Source of the DNA: Branchiostoma belcheri
Lineage: Eukaryota; Chordata; Leptocardii; Amphioxiformes; Branchiostomatidae
Assembly (NCBI RefSeq): GCF_001625305.1
Contig: NW_017802491.1
Coordinates: 100,718-164,717 of the forward strand
Length of the DNA stretch: 64,000 nt
Direction of reading: 5' to 3'
This document shows positions 12,787 through 23,908 of this stretch, piece by piece. Position 1 is the stretch's first letter, and each line of letters begins with the position of its first letter. Under the pieces are notes generated by a model, which did no database searches, was not told the DNA's origin, and was given only the letters and a program-made list of their open reading frames with translations. Both the position numbers and the translations under genes were made by a program.

Positions 12787-13772
12787 TTAACCCTCAACAG
12801 TAAACCCTCCCGGACTGATTAATCTGTACACCTTGGGTCCGCGCGGACCCCAAATCAGTTTTTTGCTAATTTTCAGAAATTATCAACATGCTACCAGCTC
12901 AATTGTTTTGCAAATGAATGTGTGAACCTCTGAGTCCACATTACGTACAAAAATCATTTATTTTGACCTCTTACTATTTTTTAGTGAAGAAAAGACAAAG
13001 AGAAGAAATACACGTCTTTAAAACCCTATTCAGACCGAGTGGTTTTTTTGAGGCCCGCGCCAAATTTAATCTGAAATAGCGCCCGAACGGCTTGAGCTAG
13101 AACCATCAAATTTGGTGACCATTCCTAAAATGTATCTAGTAAAAATTTAATGTAAGTTAATAAGTTAATGATTTTTTGTGTTGCCATGGCAACGGGTTTC
13201 TGACAGGCAGTTTTGGGGGGGAAATCAGTAATTCTGGTTTAAACATAAAACTTTCAGGGTTTTATATTAAATAACACTTCCTTCCTGACATTAATAACAT
13301 CTTACATAATTAAAGATAAGTAAAATTCTTTAATATTCATAATATATGCTAATTTGATGACGTCATTGGTAAAATCCAAGATGGTGGACCATATTATTAG
13401 CTCTGACGTCATATGACGTCATAATTACACCAAAGTTGTTAGAATTTAGTTCTATTATTACGCCGTTCTCAGAAAATTTGGCAGCCATACGATAAAAATA
13501 CATAAAAGGAAATAATGCAATGTATAAGAACGCCAGTGTATCCATTACGATCGAAAGGCGGCTGGGGTCCGCGCGGACCCCAAAAGAAAATCAGATATAA
13601 TTTTTTTTATTAAATGGGGGAAAATAAATGTTCTGTACTGTTTTGGGGGACAACTTTGTGGGTGACAATTACCTGAAGTTTCAGAAAAAAAATCTTAAGA
13701 AACAAAAAAAAATATTACAGGAGATAAAGTGCTGGGGTCCGCGCGGACCCCAGGTGTACTGTTTAGGGTTAA
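12787..13772 (-). mobile_element. TTAA MITE family A, complete, inverted orientation
   Basis: 986 bp between TTAA at 12787-12790 and 13769-13772, in reverse orientation to the 9853 copy. It carries the three G/C palindromes (near 12834, 13564, 13736), GTTGCCATGGCAAC near 13180, CRE palindromes near 13358 and 13405, and 'tccaagatggtgg' near 13375. Confidence 0.9.
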
Positions 13773-14091
13773 ATTGAGGTCTTATAATTGAGGTCTTAGG
13801 GTGCCCCGGCTTTCATCAACTTAACGGTTTAGTATAGAACCCACAGACTTGTTAACCTTTCTTAAAATATGTGTTTTGATTTAAACAATAATTTTATATC
13901 GATTTATATAAAAATTGCGTTTTATGTAGAATGAGTTTTTAAAAGAATATACGTCTTAAAATTAAAATTAATGTTCACTTTTTTATTATTTTATTATAAT
14001 CTTGCGATAATGTTGGTAGCTTAATCAATCCCGACCATAATCCCCAAATCATAAATAGATCTTAAGCCACATGGATTCTAAACCAGACCGG

Positions 14092-14447
14092 TTAACCTTA
14101 TATAGACTAGGGGGGGGGGCTAAAAGTGCCCGTGCTAACTTTGATGTCAGATACCATCCGAATGGTTTGTGCTAGGTCCACCAAACTTGGTGACTTTTTC
14201 AAAAATATTGTCGCCAACAATTTCGTTGCAGTGTAATAAATTATTACTTTTTGGGGGGATGCAAAAGGCAACCTGGTTTTAAACAGACATTTTTTTTTGA
14301 AAAATCAGTAATTTTGACATAGAAATTAAATGTTTAGGCGTTTATGTTAATTTACACATGCTTTCTAATATAAATAACGTTATATAATTCCATGTAATTC
14401 TTATTAATAATTATGCATGTTTGATGACGTCATTGGCCAAAATCACT
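14092..14447 (-). mobile_element. Family B MITE fragment, inverted
   Basis: Begins TTAACCTTATATAGACT with a G run, then 'ctaaaagtgcccg', and breaks off after 'gatgacgtcattggcc' near 14435. Diverged and truncated. Confidence 0.65.
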
Positions 14448-15840
14448 GGTCTGTGGTCCCAGCGTCATAAAATTAGACCTTTTGTGTTGGCCATTTTTTT
14501 GTTCACAGGATATTTCGAGAATCTGGAAATGGATGTTCACGATTTTTTTGTGAGCAAGTTACCGTTGACGATAGCAAGATCATCTTTGAAATTGGGCGTC
14601 GTGGGAGGTCCGTACGTCACTGTATGGGCTTTTGGTAATTTTTGGTTAGTTTGTCAGTAATTCAATTTGTGGAAAAGCAATGTTCTTGTTTTTTTTCTTG
14701 TGAATAGGTTAAGGTGTTTAGATTGAGGGTTTCAAGTTTGGAGTCTCTAGTAGGTCTCTAGTAGGTATTTTGTGTGAACATTCTGTTGTGTAAAGAAGGT
14801 CGCGATGTTGAGGAGCCCTGAACCGAAAATTAGAAAACCTAGTTTTGCCTTAAATAGGCCTAAAACACTCGAATTTCCTGTAAAATGCCAGTTATAGTCA
14901 CCATAAATGGAGAGACTTGGCAAAAATTATGCGGGAGGCAACTTTAGAGGTCGACTCACATGAAATGACATATAAAGTGATCAATTTGAGAACAGTTTAT
15001 CGTCCAGAAACGATTAAAATCGCCCTTCACTGAGAGTTGGGGGGGGCGCCTAGGACCCGACATGTATATCCGGACTTTTTGACCCCAAAAACAGTAGAAT
15101 GGTGCGTTTTTTACGCAGATCTGACAGCTTCGGCTAGAAACATTAAAATCAATCGAAATTACGTCTCGCAAAGAAGCATGCGAGAATATGACTGGTGGAG
15201 GAAAACATGGCGCCTGGCCGGCATAACCGAAGTCCATGGAGGAGAACATGGCGCCCGGCCGCATAATCGCAGTCCAAAAACTGTCTAGAAAACTGCAGCA
15301 AGAAACTACACGGAGCCGATATCAAACTACATGTAACAAAATGTATGTGAATTTGGTACAATCATTTGAAGCCCACCCTCCCAAGCCCGTGGGCCAATTT
15401 AGCTGTAAACATGGACGTGTGAATTGCTTCTCGCGATAATGTTAATAGTTCCTCGCGGATACGTTAATTGGCCTTTGTAGGTACCGAATGAGAGCATGCG
15501 CAGGCGTTCCACGGAGATATATGTAGGGTTGCCGGCCGGAGCTTCTATTGTGTGCGATCTTCGTTTCATCAGAAAATACCTCCCCACCCCCACACCCCCA
15601 AAAACGGCCAATCCGGGAACGCCTGAAAAGGAGGCTAATTTTGTGCGCCTAATTTAATTAGGGGTAAATAAGGCACATCAAAGTACATTTTAAAGTAAGG
15701 AGTAATTTATTTCGTCATTTTTAACCAAGGCTGCATGGAAAAAACGAATTTTCAAGGGGTAACGGCTTAGTACTCGAAAAAGCTCAGAACCTAATGTTTC
15801 CCAAATTTGAATTTAATTAAAATCGATGCGATACGTTTAC
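14448..15840. other. Unassigned; contains a 40-bp tandem duplication
   Basis: Around 15195-15275 'ggaggaaaacatggcgcc...cataaccgaagtcca' is followed by a second diverged copy. No gene recognised; an 82-codon and a 102-codon frame overlap on opposite strands there. Confidence 0.35.
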
Positions 15841-15973
15841 CGCTATCTTCGATGGCCCGACACCCACAACGCATATAGAACGTACCATCCCGGCGGTCAG
15901 GCGAAAACGCCACATAACCATCCGCGCGGACTAATACCAGGAAGTCTTCGCTGGACCACCAACATTGCGCCAC
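15841..15973 (-). CDS. Possible isolated coding exon, unknown gene
   Basis: On the minus strand, acceptor 'gcctttatag' and donor AGCG/gtaaac bracket 133 nt open in one frame. It reads VAQCWWSSEDFLVLVRADG, then VAFSPDRRDGTFYMRCG, with a hydrophobic/tryptophan pattern like a beta-propeller blade. I do not recognise the gene and see no companion exons, so this may be a retained scrap or chance. The frame remains open for some distance beyond the donor. Confidence 0.25.
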
Positions 15974-16713
15974 CTATAAAGGCTACAACTAACAGGCTTT
16001 TCAGAAACTACAAATATATGTACACGGTTATTACGATTTCAGGGATATCGCGGCCAAAACATACAAAACAAAGTCACGTTACGGGCGATTTGTTGCGCAC
16101 TTACTTAGACTCTGGTCAGATTTAAACTCCGACCCGGAACCCTAACAACTCTATGCATATATTATATATTATAGAAGTAATTTGCATAATTAATGAGGAA
16201 GTTTAAATGAGGATGTTTAAATGAAATATTGCCAAGGGTTTGACACGTAAAATATGGGTTTAGAACACCATAAATTAAACTACATTATATCAATTCCCAC
16301 CTTATTTCCATATCCAATGAAACAAAACATTTACATAAACCCCACATATTTAATGGAGGTACGAATTTTCAGAATTCTTGTCTTTTTTAATGATCTAAAT
16401 TTACTCTTTCAAAACGGCTCTAAGGATGTTCTTCATAATAGAGGTGTGTTTAGGAGTTGGATCTGAGACAGGCCGAAATTAATTTAGATTGTAGGGGATT
16501 AATTTTGATGATACGCTTTAAATATTTAAATACTTATTAAATGATAGATAAATAATTTGGGGAGTATGGTGATTGATCTATTATACGGTTGCTAAATAAT
16601 AGTTTATAATGTTGACCGTTGGACAAGGCTTTGGAGTAGACTAACGTTAACTAATTAATGTCAATTATGTCCATACAGGTTACCATATATAATAACACGG
16701 GAAGTAATTACAT
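15974..16713. other. Upstream of the zinc-finger ORF; no gene
   Basis: AT-rich from 16140. 'tgcataattaatgagga' near 16170 is reminiscent of repeat C. A possible splice acceptor 'ccatacag' lies at 16671-16678, ahead of the zinc-finger ORF. Confidence 0.35.
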
Positions 16714-17433
16714 ATGGACACTGGAGCTGTGCGTTACGTGAAGGAGAAAAGGACCAGTTTCAAACAACACTTTAGGACTCACAAAAATGAGAGAGCCTAT
16801 AGATGTGAGGAGTGTAATCGAGGGTTCGGTAATTTTGGCCATCTTAAGACACACATGAGGACCCATACTGGGGAAAGGCCTTATCAATGTGAAGAATGTG
16901 GCATTCAGTTTAGTACTCTGTCAAATTTAAGGACACACGTGCGGAATCACACAGGTGAAAAACCATTTCGTTGCGAGGAGTGCAACCGACGTTTCAGTAC
17001 CCTAAGTGTTCTTAAGATACACATAAGAACCCACACCGCTGAAAAACCGTACATCTGTGATGAATGCGACAGGTCATTTTGCCAGCTCGTTCATTTGAAG
17101 GATCACATTAGGATTCACACCGGTGAAAAACCCTACATGTGTAAATATTGCAGCAGGACGTTCAGGCATCGTAGTGCTCTACAGACACATATAAGTACAC
17201 ACACTGGTGAGAAACCATACACATGTGAACATTGCTCTGGAGCATTCAGTCAATCAACTCATCTTAAAACTCATATGCGGACTCACAACGGGGAAAAACC
17301 ATTCATGTGTGACGTTTGCATCAAACAGTTTACTACGCGGTCTAATCTGAAGAGGCATATGCGTATTCACCAACCTGACAGACCATTAATAAAAACGCAG
17401 TGTTCGCTTAGAATCCCCCAAAAGAACCATTAG
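16714..17433 (+). CDS. C2H2 zinc-finger protein, seven fingers
   Basis: 239-residue single-exon ORF; an in-frame stop lies 7-9 bases before its ATG. Seven regular C2H2 fingers (CX2C-X12-HX3H) are joined by TGEKP-type linkers, preceded by a degenerate finger that kept only its histidines (FKQHFRTH). Recognition-helix residues at -1/3/6 are N/H/T, T/N/T, T/V/I, Q/H/D, H/A/T, Q/H/T and T/N/R. Probably a nuclear DNA-binding protein; no KRAB, SET, BTB or other effector domain is visible. It could be the terminal exon of a longer gene, or a recent duplicate. All zinc ligands in the seven fingers are intact, so it appears under constraint. Confidence 0.85.
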   Translation: MDTGAVRYVKEKRTSFKQHFRTHKNERAYRCEECNRGFGNFGHLKTHMRTHTGERPYQCEECGIQFSTLSNLRTHVRNHTGEKPFRCEECNRRFSTLSVLKIHIRTHTAEKPYICDECDRSFCQLVHLKDHIRIHTGEKPYMCKYCSRTFRHRSALQTHISTHTGEKPYTCEHCSGAFSQSTHLKTHMRTHNGEKPFMCDVCIKQFTTRSNLKRHMRIHQPDRPLIKTQCSLRIPQKNH

Positions 17434-17694
17434 GAACACATACTCGCGACGGTGCATGTCATCCCCGATAATATCAAACAGATTTAAACGACTGCCGTTT
17501 ACCTCGTGAATAGCGTGAAGCAACATTCTAGTTATTAAAACCATTACCACCATTAAACAAAGATGGAGTGTGGAGTGTTCGAATTGACTTTTTGAGCTGG
17601 CAAGTGACAGTCGGGCCAGCGGTACAACTCTGTAGAAAATCTCATCGCAAACGGGGATCTAAGCCCTGGGGATCTAAGCCCCTGTCTAAGCCCC
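17434..17694. other. 3' flank of zinc-finger ORF
   Basis: No poly(A) hexamer AATAAA is evident here. 'aacggggatctaagccctggggatctaagcccctgtctaagcccc' (17651-17690) is a small direct repeat at the LINE junction. Confidence 0.4.
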
Positions 17695-20051
17695 ATGCTA
17701 TTCATAGGAGGTGATATGGATGCTCAAATTGCAAAGGGTTATTCCATCCACAAGGTATCAAACCGTAACGGCCTACTCTTTAACACCTTTACAGAACAAC
17801 ACAACCTTGTAGTTGGTAACATCTCCTTCCGCAAACCTAGCCGCAAACTTTGGACATTTCGATCACCAAAGGGTGACCGCTCCCAGATAGATTTCTGTTT
17901 TTACCGTAAACGATGGCGCAACAGTGTTAAGGACTGCCAGGCATATTCCTCATCGAACCCAGTCAGTAGCGACCATCGAATTGTGACTGCCACTGTTAAA
18001 CTCAGCCTTAGAGCGTCCAAGAATGCAGCCTCAAAGAAGCTTTTCTGGAGTGCGGTTACAAAGAACAAGCAACTGGCATCCAAGATAGAGGATACAGTCA
18101 AATCTCGTTATGAAAACTTACCCCTGTCTGAACAAAACTACTCATCTTTTGTTATCATTGCCCACAAAACCGGCAAGGGATTGCTACCTCGCCGAGCTCA
18201 AGATACCAGAGACGCTGGTCCAGTAGTAACAGCAAGGAACGCAACACTCAGAGCATCTACTCGGAATGTACAAGCAGCACAGGTCAAACTGCGGTAAACC
18301 TATGATCGTTGCGAAGACAGGCGTATTAACGAGACACTCAGTATCTTTAAAAATCCAGCTTTGTCAACAGATGTCAAAAATGCATGGGACGTTGTGAAGA
18401 CTTGCTGGAAATAAATCAAAAAGTGTTGTGTATATTGAGGGGGGAGACCGACTGAAATTATGGGGGGATCATTTCAAAAACCTTCTTAATGTGAATACGA
18501 ATCCTATAAGCACTGAACCAATCTATAAAGTATTTGATGTTTTTACCGAGATTAAGAGTGGGGAGTTTTCTCAGGAAGAAGTTACCTTGGCAACCATGCA
18601 ACTAAAAACTGGGAAAGCACCTGGCATGGACGGCCTCCCATCAGAATTTTGGAAACTGCCGAGTATGACAAAAATTCTTTTGCACTTTTGCAACCTAAGC
18701 TACAGGGGAGAGCGCCCCAAGGAATGGGGATTGTCTGGAATTATCCCCATCCCTAAGAAAGGGGACTTGCGCCGCCCAGATAATTATAGAGGTATATCAC
18801 TGTCACAAATTGCATCCAAAATTTATAACCGTTGTTTGCTCAAAAGGATTCGTCCAGTTATCGACAAAGTGTTACGCACAAACCAAAATGGCTTCCGTCA
18901 AGGTAGATCAACTACTTCTCACATTCTCGCGCTCAGACGCATTGTAGAAGAGTTGAGAAACTTTGACCAAGAGGCAGTACTTGTGTCTATTGATTTCCGC
19001 AAGGCATTCGATTCGATTAACCGCCACAAAATGTTTCAAATCTTGGAAGCGTATGGGATTCCGCTGGATGTCGTCAGCGCTATTCGAGTCATGTACTAGG
19101 ACACCAGTGCTGTGGTTATTACTCCTGAGGGAGAAACCGATGCATTTAGCATTAACACTGGAGTCATGCAGGGCGATCCTTTGGCCCCTTTCCTTTTTGT
19201 TATTTGCATCGACTATGCGCTCCGGTCTTCGATTTCAGAATCAGACGGGTTTACTCTCCGTCGTCGTCGGAGCCGTCGATACCCAGCTGAAACCCTCCCA
19301 GACCGTGACTTTGCTGATGATATTGCTTAATTGGAAAACTCAATAAAATATGCACAAAATCGTCTCAAAAGTCGAAACTTCATGTCAAAAAAAAGGTTTA
19401 TACTTGAATGCTTCCAAGACAAAGTTCATGCATCTAAACCCTACTACTGACAGTTTACTTTTTGCCACTGATGGCACTGAAATCGAATGTGTTGCGGATT
19501 TCAAATACTTAGGAGGGTACTCTGATAGTGTTCATGACATGGATGTGCGGATCGCACAGGCATGGAGTGCTCTTCACTCATTACATAAGATTTGGAAAGC
19601 GCCCATTAGAAAACAAACTAAGATCAAAGTGTTTAAGGCATGTATTGAAACAACTCTTTTGTATGGGTCAGAATCAGGGGTCATGAATATGTCACATTCT
19701 AGAAAACTAAACGGAACATACACGAAGATGTTGCGAGTGATTTTCAATACACCATGGTGGAAACACACTACTAATGAACAGTTATACGGTTCGCTACCAA
19801 ATGTAACTTCAGTAGTCAAATGTCGACGACTAAGCTTGGCCGGTTCTGTAGTACGTAGTGAAGAACCTGCCAGTAGGCTTCTACTCTGGAACCCTGATAC
19901 CTGTAAGAGAAGAGTTGGACGCCCAAACATAACAGTTAAGAAACTTATTGAAACCGAAACTGGCTTGGAGGGACATGGACTTTTCTCAGTGATGTATAAC
20001 AAACAGTTGTGGCGAGCTAACTACTTCACCTCTACTATGGAGGATGAATGA
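17695..20051 (+). pseudogene. RTE-like LINE ORF2: endonuclease C terminus and reverse transcriptase
   Basis: 5'-truncated copy. The EEP C-terminal half (GGDMDAQI, WTFRSPKGDRSQIDF, SSDHRIV) starts near 17695. After a frameshift the RT follows from 18428: LKTGKAPGMDGLPSEFW, IPIPKKGDLRRPDNYRGIS, FRQGRSTTSHI, VSIDFRKAFDSI, MQGDPLAPFLFVI and catalytic FADDIA. The C-terminal LYGSES region and GRPNITVKKLIE run to a stop at 20051. Two in-frame stops (near 19097 and 19328) and at least two frameshifts make it inactive. The endonuclease is missing its N-terminal catalytic half. Confidence 0.92.
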
Positions 20052-20066
20052 TGATGATGATGATGC
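20043..20066 (+). repeat. (GAT)n 3' tail of the RTE-like LINE
   Basis: About six GAT units immediately after the ORF2 stop. Short trinucleotide tails right after ORF2 are typical of RTE-clade elements and mark the 3' end of the insertion. Confidence 0.75.
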
Positions 20067-21454
20067 CCCTGTTCAGACGAAATCTGTGAAGGCGCTTTAC
20101 ATGTGGTTTCCCCCGAAGCCAGCATGTGGCCTCCCCCCCCCCCAAATGGCGTTGAAAGCGCCTCGATCCCAAACCACTTCGGAATGTAGTTTCGAACCAG
20201 TTTTCCCGGATAGCGATTTGCGTCTGAACGTAATGTGATTTAACTGATCATGGATTACGAGGTGATATATGTTTATTTATATGCAATACCAACATTCACC
20301 TGGCAGCAACTTAAGGTGATATTTAATGGCGTCTGAGGACTTTTATGGGATATTAGTATAGAAAATAAACTCTATTTGACATGGTAGACTTTTAGGTCTA
20401 TTTTTACAATCTATGATCCAAGGCCACATTTTTTAACGACAAAGTTCGCAATTTTACGCGGCATCCACCATCCGAGCTCCCATATATGGAGCGTTGTGTG
20501 TGCCCTTCCAAATAATGTGCACACACCCCGGCCCCACTGAGGCGAAAGCACGACTCCGCTGGGCCACATGAAGCAAGGAATGTGAACTGTGTGTGAGCTT
20601 CACTTTGCCATTGGGAAATGAAAAGACAATTTTTCTGATATTTCGAGCGTTTGTAAATACAGTACATTTATTTGTAAAACGCTAAGGTACCAAAATCTGA
20701 CAACTGCAAAGAATAACAAAAATCTACCATGCCAGCTAATCAGCAAATAATTGTCAAGTCGGAACACATATTAATCTGGAAATATACAAACAACAACAAA
20801 TATATCACAGAAATCACCAAGAAAAAGGCTGGATACGCCAACAACTTCCTATAAAAAACATGTGACTGCCAAAAGGAACAAAGTCGTCTGTAACTGCTTT
20901 GAGCCACCAAAGAGCGGCCGGTGGCGAGTCGGCACTACACAAAGAGACGGTGCCATCAACATTAATCATGTGGCATGCGGTGTTACTAGTATGCCTTTGT
21001 GATCTTTCAATTCTCAAACGACTAATATCTTACTTAATAAAACGTGTCACTGTCTCTACCTGCGTGCTGTCTCATTACTTTGAGTTTGTTTCGTATGCAG
21101 TTGTGGGAAGAAAATACGTGAACCGACATGACACAAGAACTGATTTTCATTATGCAACGTTCTTTTTTATTTAAAGAAATACAATGCAAACAAACTTCAA
21201 GCTATCTTAAAGCGGAATTTAAACATAATCTTTCTATATCAAAACTGTAACAAACAACTATCTTTACAATGTACAGCGATAGTGGCAGCTTAAAACGGAT
21301 CGTCCATATTTGCAGATAAAGCTGAGTACGTAAAACAAATAATATACTGTAAAGCACACGTCTACTAGGACAAAATTCAACGGAAATTCACATAATCAAC
21401 AAAATTAATTCGTTAGTAATCTCATATAACGTCCGCACAGGCTTTTCTCTAGGG
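20067..21454. other. No gene recognised
   Basis: Contains a C run (20134-20143) and open frames under 95 codons without motifs. Confidence 0.35.
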
Positions 21455-21718
21455 CTAGTAGTATCTATTCCGGTAACTTTTCAGTCTTGTTGCCGCGTAT
21501 GCCAAAACACACTGCAAAGAACTTCGGGGGTTGGCATCAAAAACAAGTCTGTAACTCCAGAAAACGCGGACGGAACTGCTCAAGAAAGGTCTCAGAATAG
21601 GCCATAAAATTCCACCTTCAAAACTACGTAGGATATAGCCGTTCAAAAGATTGTGTAGCGGCCCAAATGTTGCCGCAAAGTGCACAGCGTTGTTCGCACC
21701 ATCCACGCTGTCCGCCAT
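21455..21718 (-). CDS. Hypothetical 87-codon ORF
   Basis: Starts acacaaATGGCGGAC, a good animal initiation context, and reads MADSVDGANNAVHFAATFG to a TAG. No domain recognised; it has a hydrophobic/aromatic middle (GGILWPILRPFL) and a basic end (RLKSYRNRYY). Possibly a small gene, a 5' exon or chance; it lies about 1.9 kb beyond the MAT2B stop on the same strand. Confidence 0.3.
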   Translation of the reverse strand: MADSVDGANNAVHFAATFGPLHNLLNGYILRSFEGGILWPILRPFLSSSVRVFWSYRLVFDANPRSSLQCVLAYAATRLKSYRNRYY

Positions 21719-22655
21719 TTGTGTTTCGTTATGTTACTCCCCACGCTAAAGAATGGGAGAGAATAGGTCTTGTTTTGGGCTGTTCCTATTTTTACGTTTG
21801 CCGCCTTAGCGGATAAAAATAGATAAAATCGTCCTTTTTGTACGTTTGTTAAATCAACATTTGTTGATAAACAAAAACACTTAAAGTTTATATTGCGTGG
21901 CCCTTTTTGCCTCTGTCTACTTTGATGCCATTGAATGGCTATTAAACTTGTTTACCGGAAGATTCAAACTATTTTAGACAGAAGTATAGAGGAAAAGTTT
22001 TAGAACAATATATCTTATTAGCTTTGTTCAGGTACACGTACACGTGTATAAAAAGATTTTGATATATTGGTAATGATAATTATTATATAGGTTGAATGGT
22101 CTAGAGATTGTGCGAGCATCGATAGATCGTCGACCGTAAGTCGAGCGGCGTACGCCCGTGTGTCGAGCGAGCTTCGGCTGACTCCCGTTTGGTTAAAAGG
22201 TGATCTTTATGTTAACCAGACGGTAGTGTAAATTTGTGGCTCTTGTGGTAGTATTTAAGTTGTATCTTTCACAGAATTCCTGTTTATATTTCTATTTTTT
22301 ATTCTGCCAGTCCGCTCCATTACTTTGCTTGTCGTAATAAATATTTCGATAGATCAAACAGTTTCAGTTTATTGGGATCCCCTTTAGCCCATTATGGGCT
22401 ATTCTTCCAGGGTTCCAATACAAATACATGTAACATCACAATTACAGACACAATCCTACATATTTACATTTAACATACAGCATAAATCATATAAAAACAG
22501 AGGGGATGAAACATGAAAATTGGCCAAACTATTCATTTTAGGTGGATTCACTGGCCTTGCTTCATCTGCTTCCCATGTCATAGGGACTTCATTATCATAG
22601 ATGTATTCCCAAGCGATCGCCCGAGCCTCGCACAATGTGAAAGCGACGATGTTCA
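21719..22655. other. No gene recognised
   Basis: GC-richer patch 22115-22190 with repeated 'gtcgagcg' words; otherwise AT-rich with no motif. Confidence 0.35.
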
Positions 22656-22689
22656 AGGCAAAAATACGCGTGATCGTCGGTCGATCTCA

Positions 22690-23130
22690 AAATCGGCCGA
22701 TCTTTCGGCGATTGACAAATACGACCGAACCTCGTCGGCAATGTGACAGGGGCATAAGGATTTAATAATCAATATTTTTCTGATATAAGGTGAGTTTCCT
22801 TCTCTGTAAAATTCGTAACAGCTTTTCAATTTTTTCAACTGTTTTTTCCAGTTAAGTTTCTCACATTTCTCCTCAGACAAACCAAAGAAGATGCCTAGTG
22901 ACTCAATCGGTTTGTGTGGCCAATTTATTCCAAAGAGAGAATCCCTTCTTCCTATATTGGCTCCCACCCACATACCTTCACATTTTTACGGTTTAAAGTG
23001 GGACTTGCACAAGACTAAATTCATCCACAATCCCTAATGCCTGTCTTATGAAATCATCGCCAGAGAGCGTAAGAGTGGTATCATCTGCTACTTGGCTAAT
23101 CTTTATTTCTAGTAAGCTATCACTATTCAT
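22690..23130 (-). pseudogene. Tx1/L1-type LINE reverse transcriptase fragment
   Basis: Minus-strand reading gives ISQVADDTTLTLSGDD (the FADD box, here VADD), then after stops MWVGANIGRRDSLFGINWP, ESLGIFFGLSEEKCEKLNW and KILIIKSL. The 'LGI...LNW...I...K' pattern is the thumb region of L1/Tx1 reverse transcriptases. Truncated on both sides and interrupted. Confidence 0.75.
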
Positions 23131-23653
23131 TACTTCAATACCTTTAACCGTGTTTGTTTGTCGTATTTTCTTTTCAAACCTTGTATTTTAGCTGCGAACG
23201 CGGAAAGCCGACTGACCATAATAACCCTGTTAGTGTAGGATGTATACCTCCTTCACGGAGTAGTAATAACATAAACATTAAACGAAAAGAATCTATCCCA
23301 TTATTTCTAACTATGCTATATAGGAAAACTCACCAAGAGTTGCTACATCTAGTGAAAGCTGTGCTGACGTCATTTCGAATTAAAAGGTGGCGCGAGCTGG
23401 TCTATAAAGGCGCTTTTTCAGCCCAAAACAATAGCCTAGTTTGTCTAAAACGTGACACAGATGTAAAAGCTGCAGTACCAAAGAAAGGCTCTCGGTGGCA
23501 TACAGTCACACTTGCGTTTTATTTTGCTACCACCAACCTAAGAAACTAACACAAAATCCTATAGATGCATCTTAAACATCTCAATTACATGTTATGCTTT
23601 ATACTAACGCTTAAGGAAAGGCCAAAAAATTATTTATTCCTCAGTGAGGATGA

Positions 23654-23908
23654 TTACTTTTTCAGAAAAGGTTGCAAGATTTCTTTAATGTTTTCCTTAA
23701 AAGGTCTTGTCTTCCCAATTCCAAGATTAAGGAGTCTTGATACATCAAGGTGTGCATCGTAAGGACGCTGGGTTGCCCCGAAGGGCTCCTTATCAGCCAC
23801 CAGGTGTGCAGAGGGAAGCTTTAACACCTCTGCCATAGTGACGGCCATCATATATTTTGTCATCTCCTCGTCAGCGCTCCAGTGAAACACACCGTGCAGG
23901 GACGAGTC
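23654..23908 (-). CDS. MAT2B: MAT2B coding exon 6 (C terminus)
   Basis: Acceptor caattacag precedes GACTCG. The exon encodes DSSLHGVFHWSADEEMTKY, then LPSAHLV, GATQRPYDAHLDVSRL, LGIGKTRPFKENI and stops after PFLKK. It matches the vertebrate C terminus but ends earlier than the human protein (which ends near KRWRQTVFH). A possible polyadenylation hexamer, AATAAA read on the minus strand, lies about 20 bases after the stop near 23635. Confidence 0.95.
   Translation of the reverse strand, partial: DSSLHGVFHWSADEEMTKYMMAVTMAEVLKLPSAHLVADKEPFGATQRPYDAHLDVSRLLNLGIGKTRPFKENIKEILQPFLKK

Noticed and set aside
9853..13772. A piggyBac transposase between the two inverted family A MITEs
   Set aside because: No frame in 10848-12786 shows transposase motifs; the MITEs are separate non-autonomous insertions.
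20404..20667. 87-codon minus ORF between the LINE and MAT2B
   Set aside because: No ATG context of note, no homology, no splice signals.
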